From: Haematococcus lacustris
Lineage: Eukaryota; Chlorophyta; Chlorophyceae; Chlamydomonadales; Haematococcaceae
NCBI GenBank assembly: GCA_030144725.1
Contig: JASKMD010000013.1
Location: forward strand, 2,008,322 to 2,072,321
Direction of reading: 5' to 3'
Length of the DNA stretch: 64,000 nt
Positions 21,157-30,579 of this stretch are shown piece after piece; position 1 is the stretch's first letter; each line of letters opens with the position of its first letter. Below the pieces are notes generated by a model, which had not been told where the DNA came from, searched no databases, and saw nothing but the letters and a program-made list of their open reading frames with translations. Made by a program: the position numbers and the translations under genes.

Positions 21157-22965
21157 GCCACTGGACTAACCAAGGAACCGAGTAGGGTGAAGTGGCCGCG
21201 AAGTCGCTGCCTTAGTCATCCTGTCCTATGCCGCACCTCGACATAGCTCGCGGTGGAGAGCAGAGCCGGGCAGGAGGCGCTTAGGGGATTGCGACCCGAC
21301 AAACACGCAGCCCGCAGCACCGGCCCGCATGGCTCCTTCAGGGTCGGTAGACGCGTTCAAATATCAGAGAGCGCTGCGATGCGCTGCCCTGAAGACGTCT
21401 ACAAGGTGTTTCAGTATTGAGCGTGCCGGATAAATTGTATGATTTGCAGTGCATGAAGCGTGAAGGGCTTCACCGTGTAGTACACCTACACGGTGTAAGG
21501 CTACACCGTGTAGTACTAGTATGCCGGGCTCAATCACCAGGCACAATTGGTTAGTCTAGCGTGCCCTGAACGTGTGGCCTGTCTGTGCAGTAACGCTTTT
21601 TCAACGTTACAAAGATCTCAGGCCAACAAAACTCATTCAACAAGGAACATTCAACAAGATCTCAGGCAATACGACAGGACTATGGCAGTGTCGTGATTGT
21701 CCCTGCAACCATATGCGCGTTTCCATCCTCGGTGCACTATGTACGTGATGGACAAAAACGTCGCCCCAGGTGTGGGTGGTTGTGAAATCTATGCAATGTC
21801 GGCATGGGCCCCATCACGTATCCGCATGTGCGAACAGGGCTATTGCGGCACAGGTGAGCCCCCGTCGCTGACTTGGACACCTCGCGTCTCTTTCTCCCCC
21901 CTGCTACCAGACGCCACATGCACATGCAAGCCTTACTAGCGGGCTGCAGGGGGCGAGCAATGCGGGCAGGCCAAGCACCAGCCTCTCAGCAGGTGGAACA
22001 GAGCTGATGTAGTAGGGAGGGTGGTACAGCTTCTTCACAGGCAGCAGGGCTGGGCCGCTGGCAGTCTATCACAGGCTGCAGGGCTGGGCAGCTAGCGGCC
22101 TGTCACAACCTGCTGTGCTGAGCAGCTGGCAGTCCAACCTGCTGCTGTATTGGGGCCGCTGGTATCACAACCTGCTGTATTGGGCCGCTGGCGCTGTGCT
22201 GGCCCTGGGGTGCTGTGCAGTGGACAGGGCGCCAGGCCCGCCTCTGTAGGTCCAGGCGCAGGCCAGGTGGGGGGAGGGAGGGCAGGCAGCAGGTAGTCAT
22301 GGGGGGGAGCAGGCTGAAGGCTGACACCTGAGGTCACACCAGGTCACACCAGGTCACACCAGGTCACATGAGGTGTCGTGTGTTCAGAGGTGACGTCAAG
22401 TCAGTGAGGCTTGCAATGAGGGCACGTGGCAGGAGTGATAGTATATGACAGGAGTGTAGGTCCCAACACAAGGCAGCTGCCAGGATGGCAGCAGGCAAAG
22501 CTGGCTGGGTGCAGGGCGGGCTGGGTTTAGGTCCCGCCGGCTCCCGTGCCCAAGCGCCTGTGGCCGGCCTGTTATACATGTGGGGCCGGATGACAAGCGG
22601 AAGCAACGGCCATTTCCTTATGACCACATCACAGAAACATACGAACGTTAGCATCGGGACGGAAAGCCGCAGTTGCTTTGCAAATCTCTGTAACCCACTG
22701 CCTTGCCAGTTGGTGATGAAGGATCCCACATGTATAACAGTGATAATGGGTCCAACATGCACCGCTCCAGAACCCAAACCCCCAGCCAGGCAACCAGGCA
22801 ATGAGCTTGGACGCCAGCACATGCGCTAGCACCTCCAGCCGCATGAACAGCCGCATGAACAGCCGCATGAACAGCCCAGTGATGGGCTAGGGCGCTGGTG
22901 GTGCACATCAGCTTGGCTGTGTGACAAAAACAGCCACTGGTGCAGGTGCAGTACGGCAAGGCAAG
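21157..22965. other. no supported gene; probably introns or spacer of the RAP gene
   Basis: No frame here has recognisable domains. It contains a 45-nt hairpin at about 21,469-21,513 (CACCGTGTAG facing CTACACGGTG) that copy B lacks, and short AGGTCACACC repeats at 22,330-22,370. Confidence 0.35.
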
Positions 22966-23236
22966 AGGGGGAGGGGGAGGGGGTCGGGGAGGGGGAGGGG
23001 GAGGGGGAGGGGGAGGGGGAGGGGGAGGGGGAGGGGGAGGGGGAGGGGGAGGGGGAGGGGGAGGGGGAGGGGGAGGGGGAGGGGGGAGGGGGAGGGGGAG
23101 GGGGAGGGGGAGGGGGAGGGGGAGGGGGGAGGGGGAGGGGGAGGGGGAGGGGGGAGGGGGGAGGGGGAGGGGAGGGGGAGGGGGAGGGGGAGGGGGAGGG
23201 GGAGGGGGAGGGGAGGGGGAGGGGGAGGGGGAGGGC
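22966..23236. repeat. (GGGGGA)n array (copy A)
   Basis: About 45 hexamers with scattered length variants; copy B (42,885-42,985) has about 17. Poly(Gly-Arg-Gly-Glu) and poly(Ser-Pro) frames here are artefacts of the repeat. Confidence 0.97.
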
Positions 23237-24684
23237 CTGAGCTGTGAAGTGAAGTGAGGTTGGGGGCGGTGTCAGTGGCGGCGCGGCCCACACTCACGCT
23301 GGCCCACATCCAGGCCCACATCGAGTGGGTGGGTCGCCCCCCCCCTGCCCCTCCCAGCCTGCAGCCCCGCATCCTCCCGCTGCAGGGTCCCAGCCAGCCC
23401 CACCATCGCCTGCTGCTCAAGGTGGAACACGCAGCAGGTGGGAAGGCCAGGGCCCAGGCTCAGGGCCACGGCCTCCTGGCCTGCTGCTGCCCTGAGCGCT
23501 GATGAGCTGCAGAGCTGGGGCCAGGGCTTGCGGCAGTGCCCCCACATGGTGTGGGAGCAGCAGGGGGGAGGAGGGCAAGGGAGGGGTGAACCAGGGCCTG
23601 ATGACAGCCTGTATGTTTGTGACAGCCGCCGAGCAAGTCTGGCTCATGGCTGGAGGTAAGGCTGGCCAGGGGCCAAGGCCAGGAGCAGCAGCAGCCGGGG
23701 GGATGGTCAGTGTGCTGCATGGCCAGCTGTACTGGGTAGGGTGGGGGGGGGCCACAGGGGAGGGGTGGGGGGGGGCTGTGCTGCAGGGGCTGTGGGGCCA
23801 GGGAGGTGGGCTTCAGGGAGGGGGGGGGCACCCAGGGAGCAGGGAGGGGGGTGGGTGGTGGATAGGTGGGTAGGGGGGGCGGCTGCCTTGCCTCAGCCTG
23901 TGTCACGGGGAGTGGGGGGAGGGGTAGGGGGGTGGTAGGGGGCCAGGTGGGGGGGGAGGGGGCAGGTGGCCCTGGGGTCAGCCTGCTCGTCACCAGCCCC
24001 TGCAGCTTGGGTTGAATCCAGCAGCGGCAGGTCTGGTGTGGGAGGGGGGGGCGGGGTCAGGGGCGGGGGGGGGCGGGGTCAGGGGTGGGGGGGTGGGGTC
24101 AGGGGTGGGGGGTGGGGCGCGTCGGCCTCGCCCCCGACCCCAAAAGACTGACAGGGCGGCGGGGGCCAGGGCCGGCTGTCCCCCCCCGCCCCCCCCCTGG
24201 CCCCTGGCGGCTCGCCCCCCCCCGGCCCTTCGCACGCACGACTTGAGGGTCAGGGGGAGGGCCGAAAGGTAACAATGGGCTCCTCCCTATCAGCCAGCGC
24301 TGCAACCCCTGCCCCTCCAGCTGCCCCCTGCCCCTGCTGGTGGACCAGGGCAGTCCAGCTGTGGCCAAGCAGGGGCCCCCCTGGCCCCCCCCCCTCGCAG
24401 GCACTGTCAGGGGGGGCGGGCCGGGCAGCAGCCTCCCCCCCGCACAGGAGACTGATCAGGGCAGGGCAGGGCCAGGGCAGGGGCAGCAGCCGGTGCCGTC
24501 CTGCGCCTTCTGCGCTCTGCCGTTTGGACAGTTGCAGGCAGGGCTGGAGGGCTCCCCCCACTGGCCCTAGCCGCCCCCCTAGTGTGGTCAGGGCTGTCAG
24601 GCCCCCCTTGCCCGCCCTCACACCCCCCACCAAGCATGAGGGAGGCTAGGGACCCCGGCACCAGGGCGGGGGGCAGCTAGAGGC

Positions 24685-24717
<33 letters not shown>

Positions 24718-26237
24718 AGGGGCAAAGGGCCATCATCATCATTATCATCATCATCATCATCATCAGAAGCAGCAGCAGCAGCCCATGGCACAGCAGCAGC
24801 AGCAGGGGCCTGCACCCGCAGCTGTGGCCCGCAGCAGCTGTGGCCACTCACAGGGCCAGCTCCTCCCTCTGCCAGCCCTGACCCTCTCCCCCCTCCCCCC
24901 CCTCCCCTGCCACCCTGCCTCCCTCCAGCCCCAGGTCTCCCCGCGTGGCCCAAGAAGCTGGGTGGAAGCTGCCCCTGCCCCTGCCCCTGCTGCTGCTGCT
25001 GTCTGGCCCCAGCCTGGGGTACTGGGCTGTGGCCGCCACACTGGCTGTCCGCCCCACTGAGGGGACCCCAGGGGCTGGCTGCCGCCCCCCCACTGAGGCC
25101 CTTGAACAGGGAGGACAGCCTGGGCGCCAGCTCACAGCCTTCACAGCCCACTGCCGCCACCCCTGCTGACATCCCCTCTGCCGCCCCCCCAGCCGCCCCC
25201 CCTGCCCGCGCCCCTGCTGCCGGAGTTGCAGCTACCTGGGGTGAGTGGTGCCGCAGTGGGCTGGGCCCTTTGGCCGCCCGCCCCTGGTGGTCGCAGCTCA
25301 TGGCCTGCTCCAGGGGGTGCAGGGGGGGTGTGGGGTCAGGCCAGTCTGCCGCCCCCCTGCTGCTTGTAGGCTGCAGGCCCTGGGGGGTGATGCGGTGCCA
25401 CACCTGGTCGGGGCTGACTGACGCCCGGCCACACTCAGCCACACCCTGCCGCCCCCCCCCCCCTCCCCCTCCAGCCCCTGCTGCTCCTCTGGACCCCCCC
25501 TCCCCCACCGCCCCCCCTGCTGCTCCAGCCACTCCTGATGGGCAGGTGCAACCAGCTCTGTGTAGCCTGTTGCAGCGTCCTGCCCTGCGCGCTGCTGCCG
25601 GCCAGCCTTGTCAGCGCGGCAGCGTTTGGGAACCCGTGCCTGCTGCCCTCCTCCCCCCCACCACACACCCCCGGCCCCCCCCTGGACCTTGGACACCACC
25701 ACCCAGGGGCCCAGGCCAGTGCCGTCCCTCACCACGCCTGATCAGGCACCCCCCTGCTTGCCTCATCAGGCTCCTGACCAGCTGGGGGGCGGGAGGCAGC
25801 CGGGCTGCTGGGACCCTGAAGTGGGTGGGGGTTAGCACAGCCGCCACCCTGACCCAGCTCACCCCGCACCTGGTGGTCACACCTTGGGTCACACAGCTGC
25901 TCAGGGTCTTGCTCTTGGACCCCCCCAGGCCCCGCCTGCCCCTGCCCCTGCCCCTGAGGCCCCCTCTGCCCCTGCCCCTGCCCCCGCCCTGGCCCTGGGC
26001 CCAGGCTGAGGTCAGGGCTGCCTGCCTGGACCTGGCCACCGGCCGTGTCCCCCTCCAGGTCTCCTACCCTCATGGCTGTCATGGCCTGCGCCAGCCGCTC
26101 ATGCACTCCATGCAGGCAGCCCAAGCCAGCCAGCGCCCCAGCCTCCCCCCACAGCTGCTGCTGTGGCCCCCACCCCTCCTCACCGGCCTGCCCTGCCCCT
26201 ACCCACGAACTCACACCTGCTGCCGCTGCCATCGAAC

Positions 26238-26287
<50 letters not shown>

Positions 26288-26630
26288 GCCTCTACCTCTG
26301 GGGCCTTTGCGGCAGCGGGTGCTGGCCGCCGGGCAACCGCTGCAGCCGCTGCCCCTGTGCTGGCCCCCGGGCCCACCGCACCAGCCACATGCCGGGGGGC
26401 GCCATGCGCCATGCTGCCATGCGCCTTGCTGCCATGGGCCACTGGGAAGCGTCTGTCCCGCGCTGGGTCCGGTCCGCCCCCCTCGCCCGGCTGCGTGTCC
26501 CCCAGCAAGGCCAGCAGGCAGTGCAGCTGGTGGGGGGTGAGGGGGTTGACCAGGGGCACGGCCCGCTGCTGCAGCATGGCCCGCACCCAGTCCGCGATGT
26601 TGGTGCAGCTGACGGCTAGCGCCTCCAGGC
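23237..26630 (-). other. probable exons and introns of the RAP-gene region, not resolved
   Basis: Minus-strand segments with a coding look but no firm exon limits include HLEQQAMVGLAGTLQRED (about 23,400), ALTRLAGSSAQGRTLQQATQ (about 25,590), CLHGVHERLAQAMTAMR ending at a possible donor near 26,070, and a segment LSLEALAVSCTNIADWVRAM followed by LTPHQLHCLLALLGD (about 26,490-26,620). In copy B this last block is in one open frame with the RING half. CTG/CAG tracts are at 24,686-24,714 and 26,238-26,285, and a CATCAT tract is at 24,730-24,763. Confidence 0.35.
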
Positions 26631-27292
26631 TCAGGCTCCCAGGCTGGCTCTGAGACTGGCACAGGGGGGTGCCTGCTGCCTGGGGGGGGTGGGGGGGCTG
26701 GGGCGGGGTGGGGCGGGTGATGCTGAGGCGGTGTCAGAGGTGTCAGAGGTCAGGGCCAGCGCGGGGGCTGGCGCGGGCGGCAGTGGCTGTGCAGGAGCAG
26801 CAGCAGCAGCAGGTGGTGGGGTAGGGTGGTGGGGTAGTGCTGGGAGGAGGCTCCGGAGGGGGGGCAGGGTGCATGGGGCTGCAGCGGGGGGTGGAGTAGC
26901 TGCTGCCCAGTAGCTGCTGCTGACGTGAGCTGGCTGCCAAGTGGCTGCTGCCTCGCCCCCACAGGCAACAGCCACACGGGCTGCCCTGGCAGTGACTGGG
27001 CCTGGGGTGGGGCTAGCCTGCTGCTCGTCAGACTGCTGGGCACTGTGGCTGCAAGCGCCTGCGACTGCTGGCTGAGAGTCTGAGGTGCTCGCCATGCGAC
27101 CAGCTCGCATGGCATGCGCCAGTACTGGCAACTTCTCAAGCATGCTGGCAACCAGGTGCACTGGCTTCAAATCGTTTCTCCAAAAGGGCTGCTCACACAG
27201 GGGGCATTTAGACTGCGTGATGCCCTTGCCTTCCATGGTTTGCACCACACATGAACTGCGTTGTGCCATGGTAACAGAATAGATCAAGCTGC
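26490..27292 (-). CDS. N-terminal exon with half a RING finger (BRCA1/BARD1-like)
   Basis: The frame starts at or before MAQRSSCVVQTMEGKGITQS and has SKCPLCEQPFWRNDLKPVHL. This matches the second half of a BRCA1/BARD1-type RING (the final C-x2-C with the following helix, VASMLEKL). The first zinc-binding cysteines and histidine are not found upstream, where the divergent HMG gene begins within 450 bp. GCATCACGCAG just before SKCPLC is a good 3' splice site, so a further 5' exon may be missing, or the RING may be broken. Copy B (45,408-47,147) keeps one open frame of 579 codons through the same region. It may be the 5' end of the RAP gene or a separate gene. RING proteins are usually ubiquitin ligases; function here is not established. 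Confidence 0.4.
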
Positions 27293-27722
27293 ATGACCAC
27301 CTGTGATGGCCATTGAGCTGTTTTTTCCTGTACTCTGTCATGCCACTTGGGTGGTCTAGGCTACTTACTGACAAAATACATGCCCACACCCTGGGACGAA
27401 CCCGTGAGGGTTTTGCATCGGCATCTTACTGCAATGGTGCAACAGATGGTGAATAAGGCTAAGCTGAGGTGTCATGGACCATAGAACGCTAATACAACAA
27501 AGCGCACCATAGCGGGCAGCTTAGCTCTGCGGCAAACTCTGCCACAGCTGACGCGAGAGTTGCGGTTTTCATTCTTAGGTAAAACCGTGGGTAATAAGCT
27601 GTGCTCAGCGCAATGCGCTCGCACACACTTGGTAACGCCGTTCAAGTTTGAACCCATGTCACACAGCTCGATGTGAGGTAGATTTCCCCACAGTCGTCTG
27701 CGCCGTCTCCGCAGACATTGCA
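27293..27722. promoter_or_regulatory. shared upstream region of divergent RING-like and HMG genes
   Basis: Two genes point away from each other with about 430 bp between, so both promoters should be here. No motif is assigned. The copy B equivalent (47,148-47,545) is about 90% alike, clearly less than most of the duplication. Confidence 0.4.
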
Positions 27723-29073
27723 ATGGCCCACTTCATGAGTTCCCGCTCGCTGATGACGCCCGTGGGCGCACCGCGTTCTGTCGCAGTTTTTGCGAAGGCT
27801 GCTGCTAAAGCCGCCAAGCCCACGACCATTGAGGCTGCTCCTGCGGCAGAGAAGCCTGCGGCCAAAGTGAAAGCCCCCGCTAAGCCTGCAAAGATCACGC
27901 GGCCCCTCTCCCCGCTTAACATGTTCTGCAAGGACAAGTACGCTGAGGCCAGGGCTGTTGTTGAAAAGAAAGGTGGAAACCCCAAGAGCCTGGTAGAGTG
28001 CAACAAGGTGGTGCGGGAGATGTGGGATGCCACCCCAGACAATGTGAGGAGCCAGTACATCTCAAGGGCTGCCAAGGCCAAGGAGGAGGTGCTACAGCAG
28101 CGGTGAGAAACCCAGGAGGTCAGCCGTCGCGGGCGAAACGACACTCGGCTAACTGATGCATCTTTGCTGTTTTCTCCACGCGCAGGGCTGCGGCCAAGGG
28201 ACCTGCCCGCCCCCCAACTGCCTTCTTGACGTATTGGGCAGCGCAGTATCCCGCGTTGAAGGTGAGCTGTGATCTACCCATTGCCTGCGGCGACCACATG
28301 CATTGATTGAAACGCCGTATGTCACAATGCCCAGTTTTGCCGAAAACTCATCGGTGACAGTTTTGGTGCACAATGTCGCAGAAGAAGCATCCTCAGACAA
28401 AAATCACTGAGCTTGCCAAGCTTGTTGCTCAGCAATGGAAGAGCCTCCCACAAGCTGAGAAGGACAAGATGATTGCTGCAGCCAAGGCTGCTATGGAGAA
28501 GTTCAAGGCGGGAGCTGCAACTGCACCAGCAGCGGTGGGTGGCAATGCAGCAGCTTCTGCAGTGCTCAGTGCCCCTGTTGACTTGAGTACAGCATGTACC
28601 AGTTTTGACAATAACCTACAATTTGAATTGTTATGAATATCCCAATGGAGTAGCATCAGACGGCATGGTTTGGGCAGGGAGCACTCGTTGTGCTAGTCAC
28701 CTCCATGGAAAACATGTCAATGCTTGCCCACGGCTCACCTGCATCTGCAATGCAGGGCTGGTGTCCATGTCCTGCATGAATTGACCTTGAATCCCATTCC
28801 ACCCCTTTCATGCTCTGTGCTGTGCTGCAGGCCCCATCTAGCAACGGCGCTGCCGCTCCAGCAGCCAAAGCTGCACCCGCCCCAGCACCCAAGGCTGCGG
28901 CTGCCCCAGCACCGGTCGCCCCAGCAGCAGCACCGGCCCCAGCTGCAGCCCCAGCCACACCCGCCTCCCTGTCCCCGACAGGCACTGCACGTGCGCGTTC
29001 CTCCACACCCAGCAAGCCCACCACAGGCAATAAGACAGGCAGGCGCAGCCCCACTCCCATGAGCAAGCAGTGA
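27723..29073 (+). CDS. double HMG-box protein (copy A)
   Basis: Exons 27723-28102, 28186-28261, 28382-28534, 28831-29073; GT-AG, phases agree, 283 residues. The N terminus (1-58) is Ala/Lys/Pro-rich with few acidic residues, possibly an organelle transit peptide or a histone-H1-like tail. Box A spans about 60-125 (RPLSPLNMFCKDKYAEAR to WDATPDNVRSQY), and box B about 133-195, split over exons 2-3 (RPPTAFLTYWAAQYPALK then QQWKSLPQAEKDKMI). The tail is Ala/Pro-rich and ends with a basic SP/TP stretch. HMG boxes bind and bend DNA; tandem boxes occur in HMGB and in mitochondrial TFAM/Abf2-type packaging proteins. Whether it is nuclear or organellar cannot be told here. The paralogue or allele is at 47,546-48,940. 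Confidence 0.88.
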
Positions 29074-30579
29074 GCAGGGGGCCTGGGCTGCAGCTTAGGC
29101 CTGGCAAAGGCTGGCTGCTTGGTCAGGAGTTGTAATGTGCAGTCCTTAGTAGGACTGCCTTCGAGTATCCTTGCTTGGCTGCAGGGCTGGCAGGGATTGT
29201 TGATGCAGGTGCTAAGCACTGACTTGCCATGGCGTCGGTTGATGTGCAACATTGGGCTTGTAGCTGGTGTCGTGTATGCAGCACTGTCCCCTTTGCAAGG
29301 CTGGCTGATGGCTGGCTAGAATGGATGTTGTCCACAATAGCCAGGCAATTGACAACATCTGGTGTGACAGTCACAGGCAACCGCATTTCCATCTTGTACA
29401 TGCCCTGTGGCCAGCAAATGAGGCTTTGTTACAACTGTTTGATGGCAGGGCTCAAATGTTCCTACGAACCTGGACCTACCCTCTTACGACCTGCTGAGCG
29501 GTGCACGGTGGCAGGGAAGGGCAGTTGGCAATAAATCGCGGGGCCCACAAGGTTGTTGTCCTCATGTATTCACTGTAATTACTCATTAGTAAGCTGGTAG
29601 TTTGGGAAGACGTCCTGTAGTTCTGCACGAACACATAGAACATGGGACGACTGTAGAAGAGAACTGAAGTAAGCTACAACTCAGTCAGTGCTTCATCGTT
29701 CTTAGTAATGTCCGCCTATCTGGTGAGTGTGCCGCCATTGCTAGCCTAACCTCCTCTACTAGATGCTCTAGCTGTTGCCTACCACAGAGATAATGTATCA
29801 CGCCATGTATGTATCACGGCATGCCACTCTCAGTACATGGTATGCTGGTTAAGGCGACTAAACACTGCCACACAGCACTACAATATTGAAACCACGCACA
29901 ATCTTCCCTGGCATAGGTCTTGATACTCCTCCTCCCCATTCCTCATTCTCAAACAATGCACGAGCAGTTCCCTTGACCGTCACTAGGGCCTCCATACGAG
30001 CCGGATCACTAGGGACAACTAGTGGGACTACTCAAATAATCTTAAGGAGCTGTGTGGAGTATACCCAATGCACATGCCCAGTGGACATGGTGCATGAGTG
30101 CCTACCACCTACATTATTGCCTGACCCCTGAGGGCTGTAGTGTAGAGTTGGCATGACCTGCATGCACTAAATGTAAGCTGATGACAGCTCAAAGAGCTCT
30201 CAAATGTGGGCATACACTATTGTGCCACAGCAGGCTGCTGCTGCTGCTGTTGAGCCATGGGTGGTCTTATGAAGGAATATTCCAGCAGGGATGGTTTTAG
30301 TAGTCATCAAGGGCACACCCGATTAGCCACAGGTCCACACTTCGACATGTCTTGGATAGATGTTCCGACATGAGTGTATGGTGATTCTGAGTAGGTCGCT
30401 TCCTTTACATAACTCTCCATTCACATTTCCAATTCATAATAACACAAACAAAACATGGCAAGCGCCTCCTGCATATGCCACGATTAATTCCGCTGCTTGA
30501 CTACACATCACATGTAACTCTGCGCTACCTCTGGTCCTTCGAGCCCACCATCGGACATTAACCGCATTCTGTTCGAACC
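29074..30579. other. downstream spacer; includes a Fanzor 3'-end remnant
   Basis: 29,074-29,656 matches copy B (48,941-49,523). 29,657-30,323 is present only in copy A and replaces the site where copy B carries the hAT element. Within it, 30,085-30,243 matches 61,846-61,990, the 3' flank and end of the Fanzor element. Confidence 0.6.
30085..30243 (-). mobile_element. solo 3' end of a Fanzor-type element
   Basis: The plus-strand text CTACCACCTACATTATTGCC through GAGGGCTGTAGTGTAGAGTT to TAAGCTGATGACAGCTC and TGTGCCACAGCAGGCTGCTG aligns with 61,846-61,990 at about 75-80% by eye. It holds no coding part, only the region next to the Fanzor stop codon. Confidence 0.6.

Larger units (their letters stand above)
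17596..29656. repeat. segmental duplication, copy A (first block)
   Basis: Collinear with 38,217-49,523 in the same orientation, covering the 5' part of the transporter, the RAP gene and the HMG gene. By eye most parts agree at about 95-99%, with single-base indels, different tandem-repeat lengths and a much more diverged island at 27,600-28,700. A second collinear block follows: 30,324-31,773 with 59,468-63,787. The left limit is set by the assembly gap in front of copy B, not by sequence. Confidence 0.9.

Noticed and set aside
20571..21185. Pro-Leu-Pro and Gln-Gly-Gln frames, possible secreted wall protein
   Set aside because: Uninterrupted hexamer array with no signal peptide, open in all frames; different length in the two copies without regard to frame beyond the hexamer.
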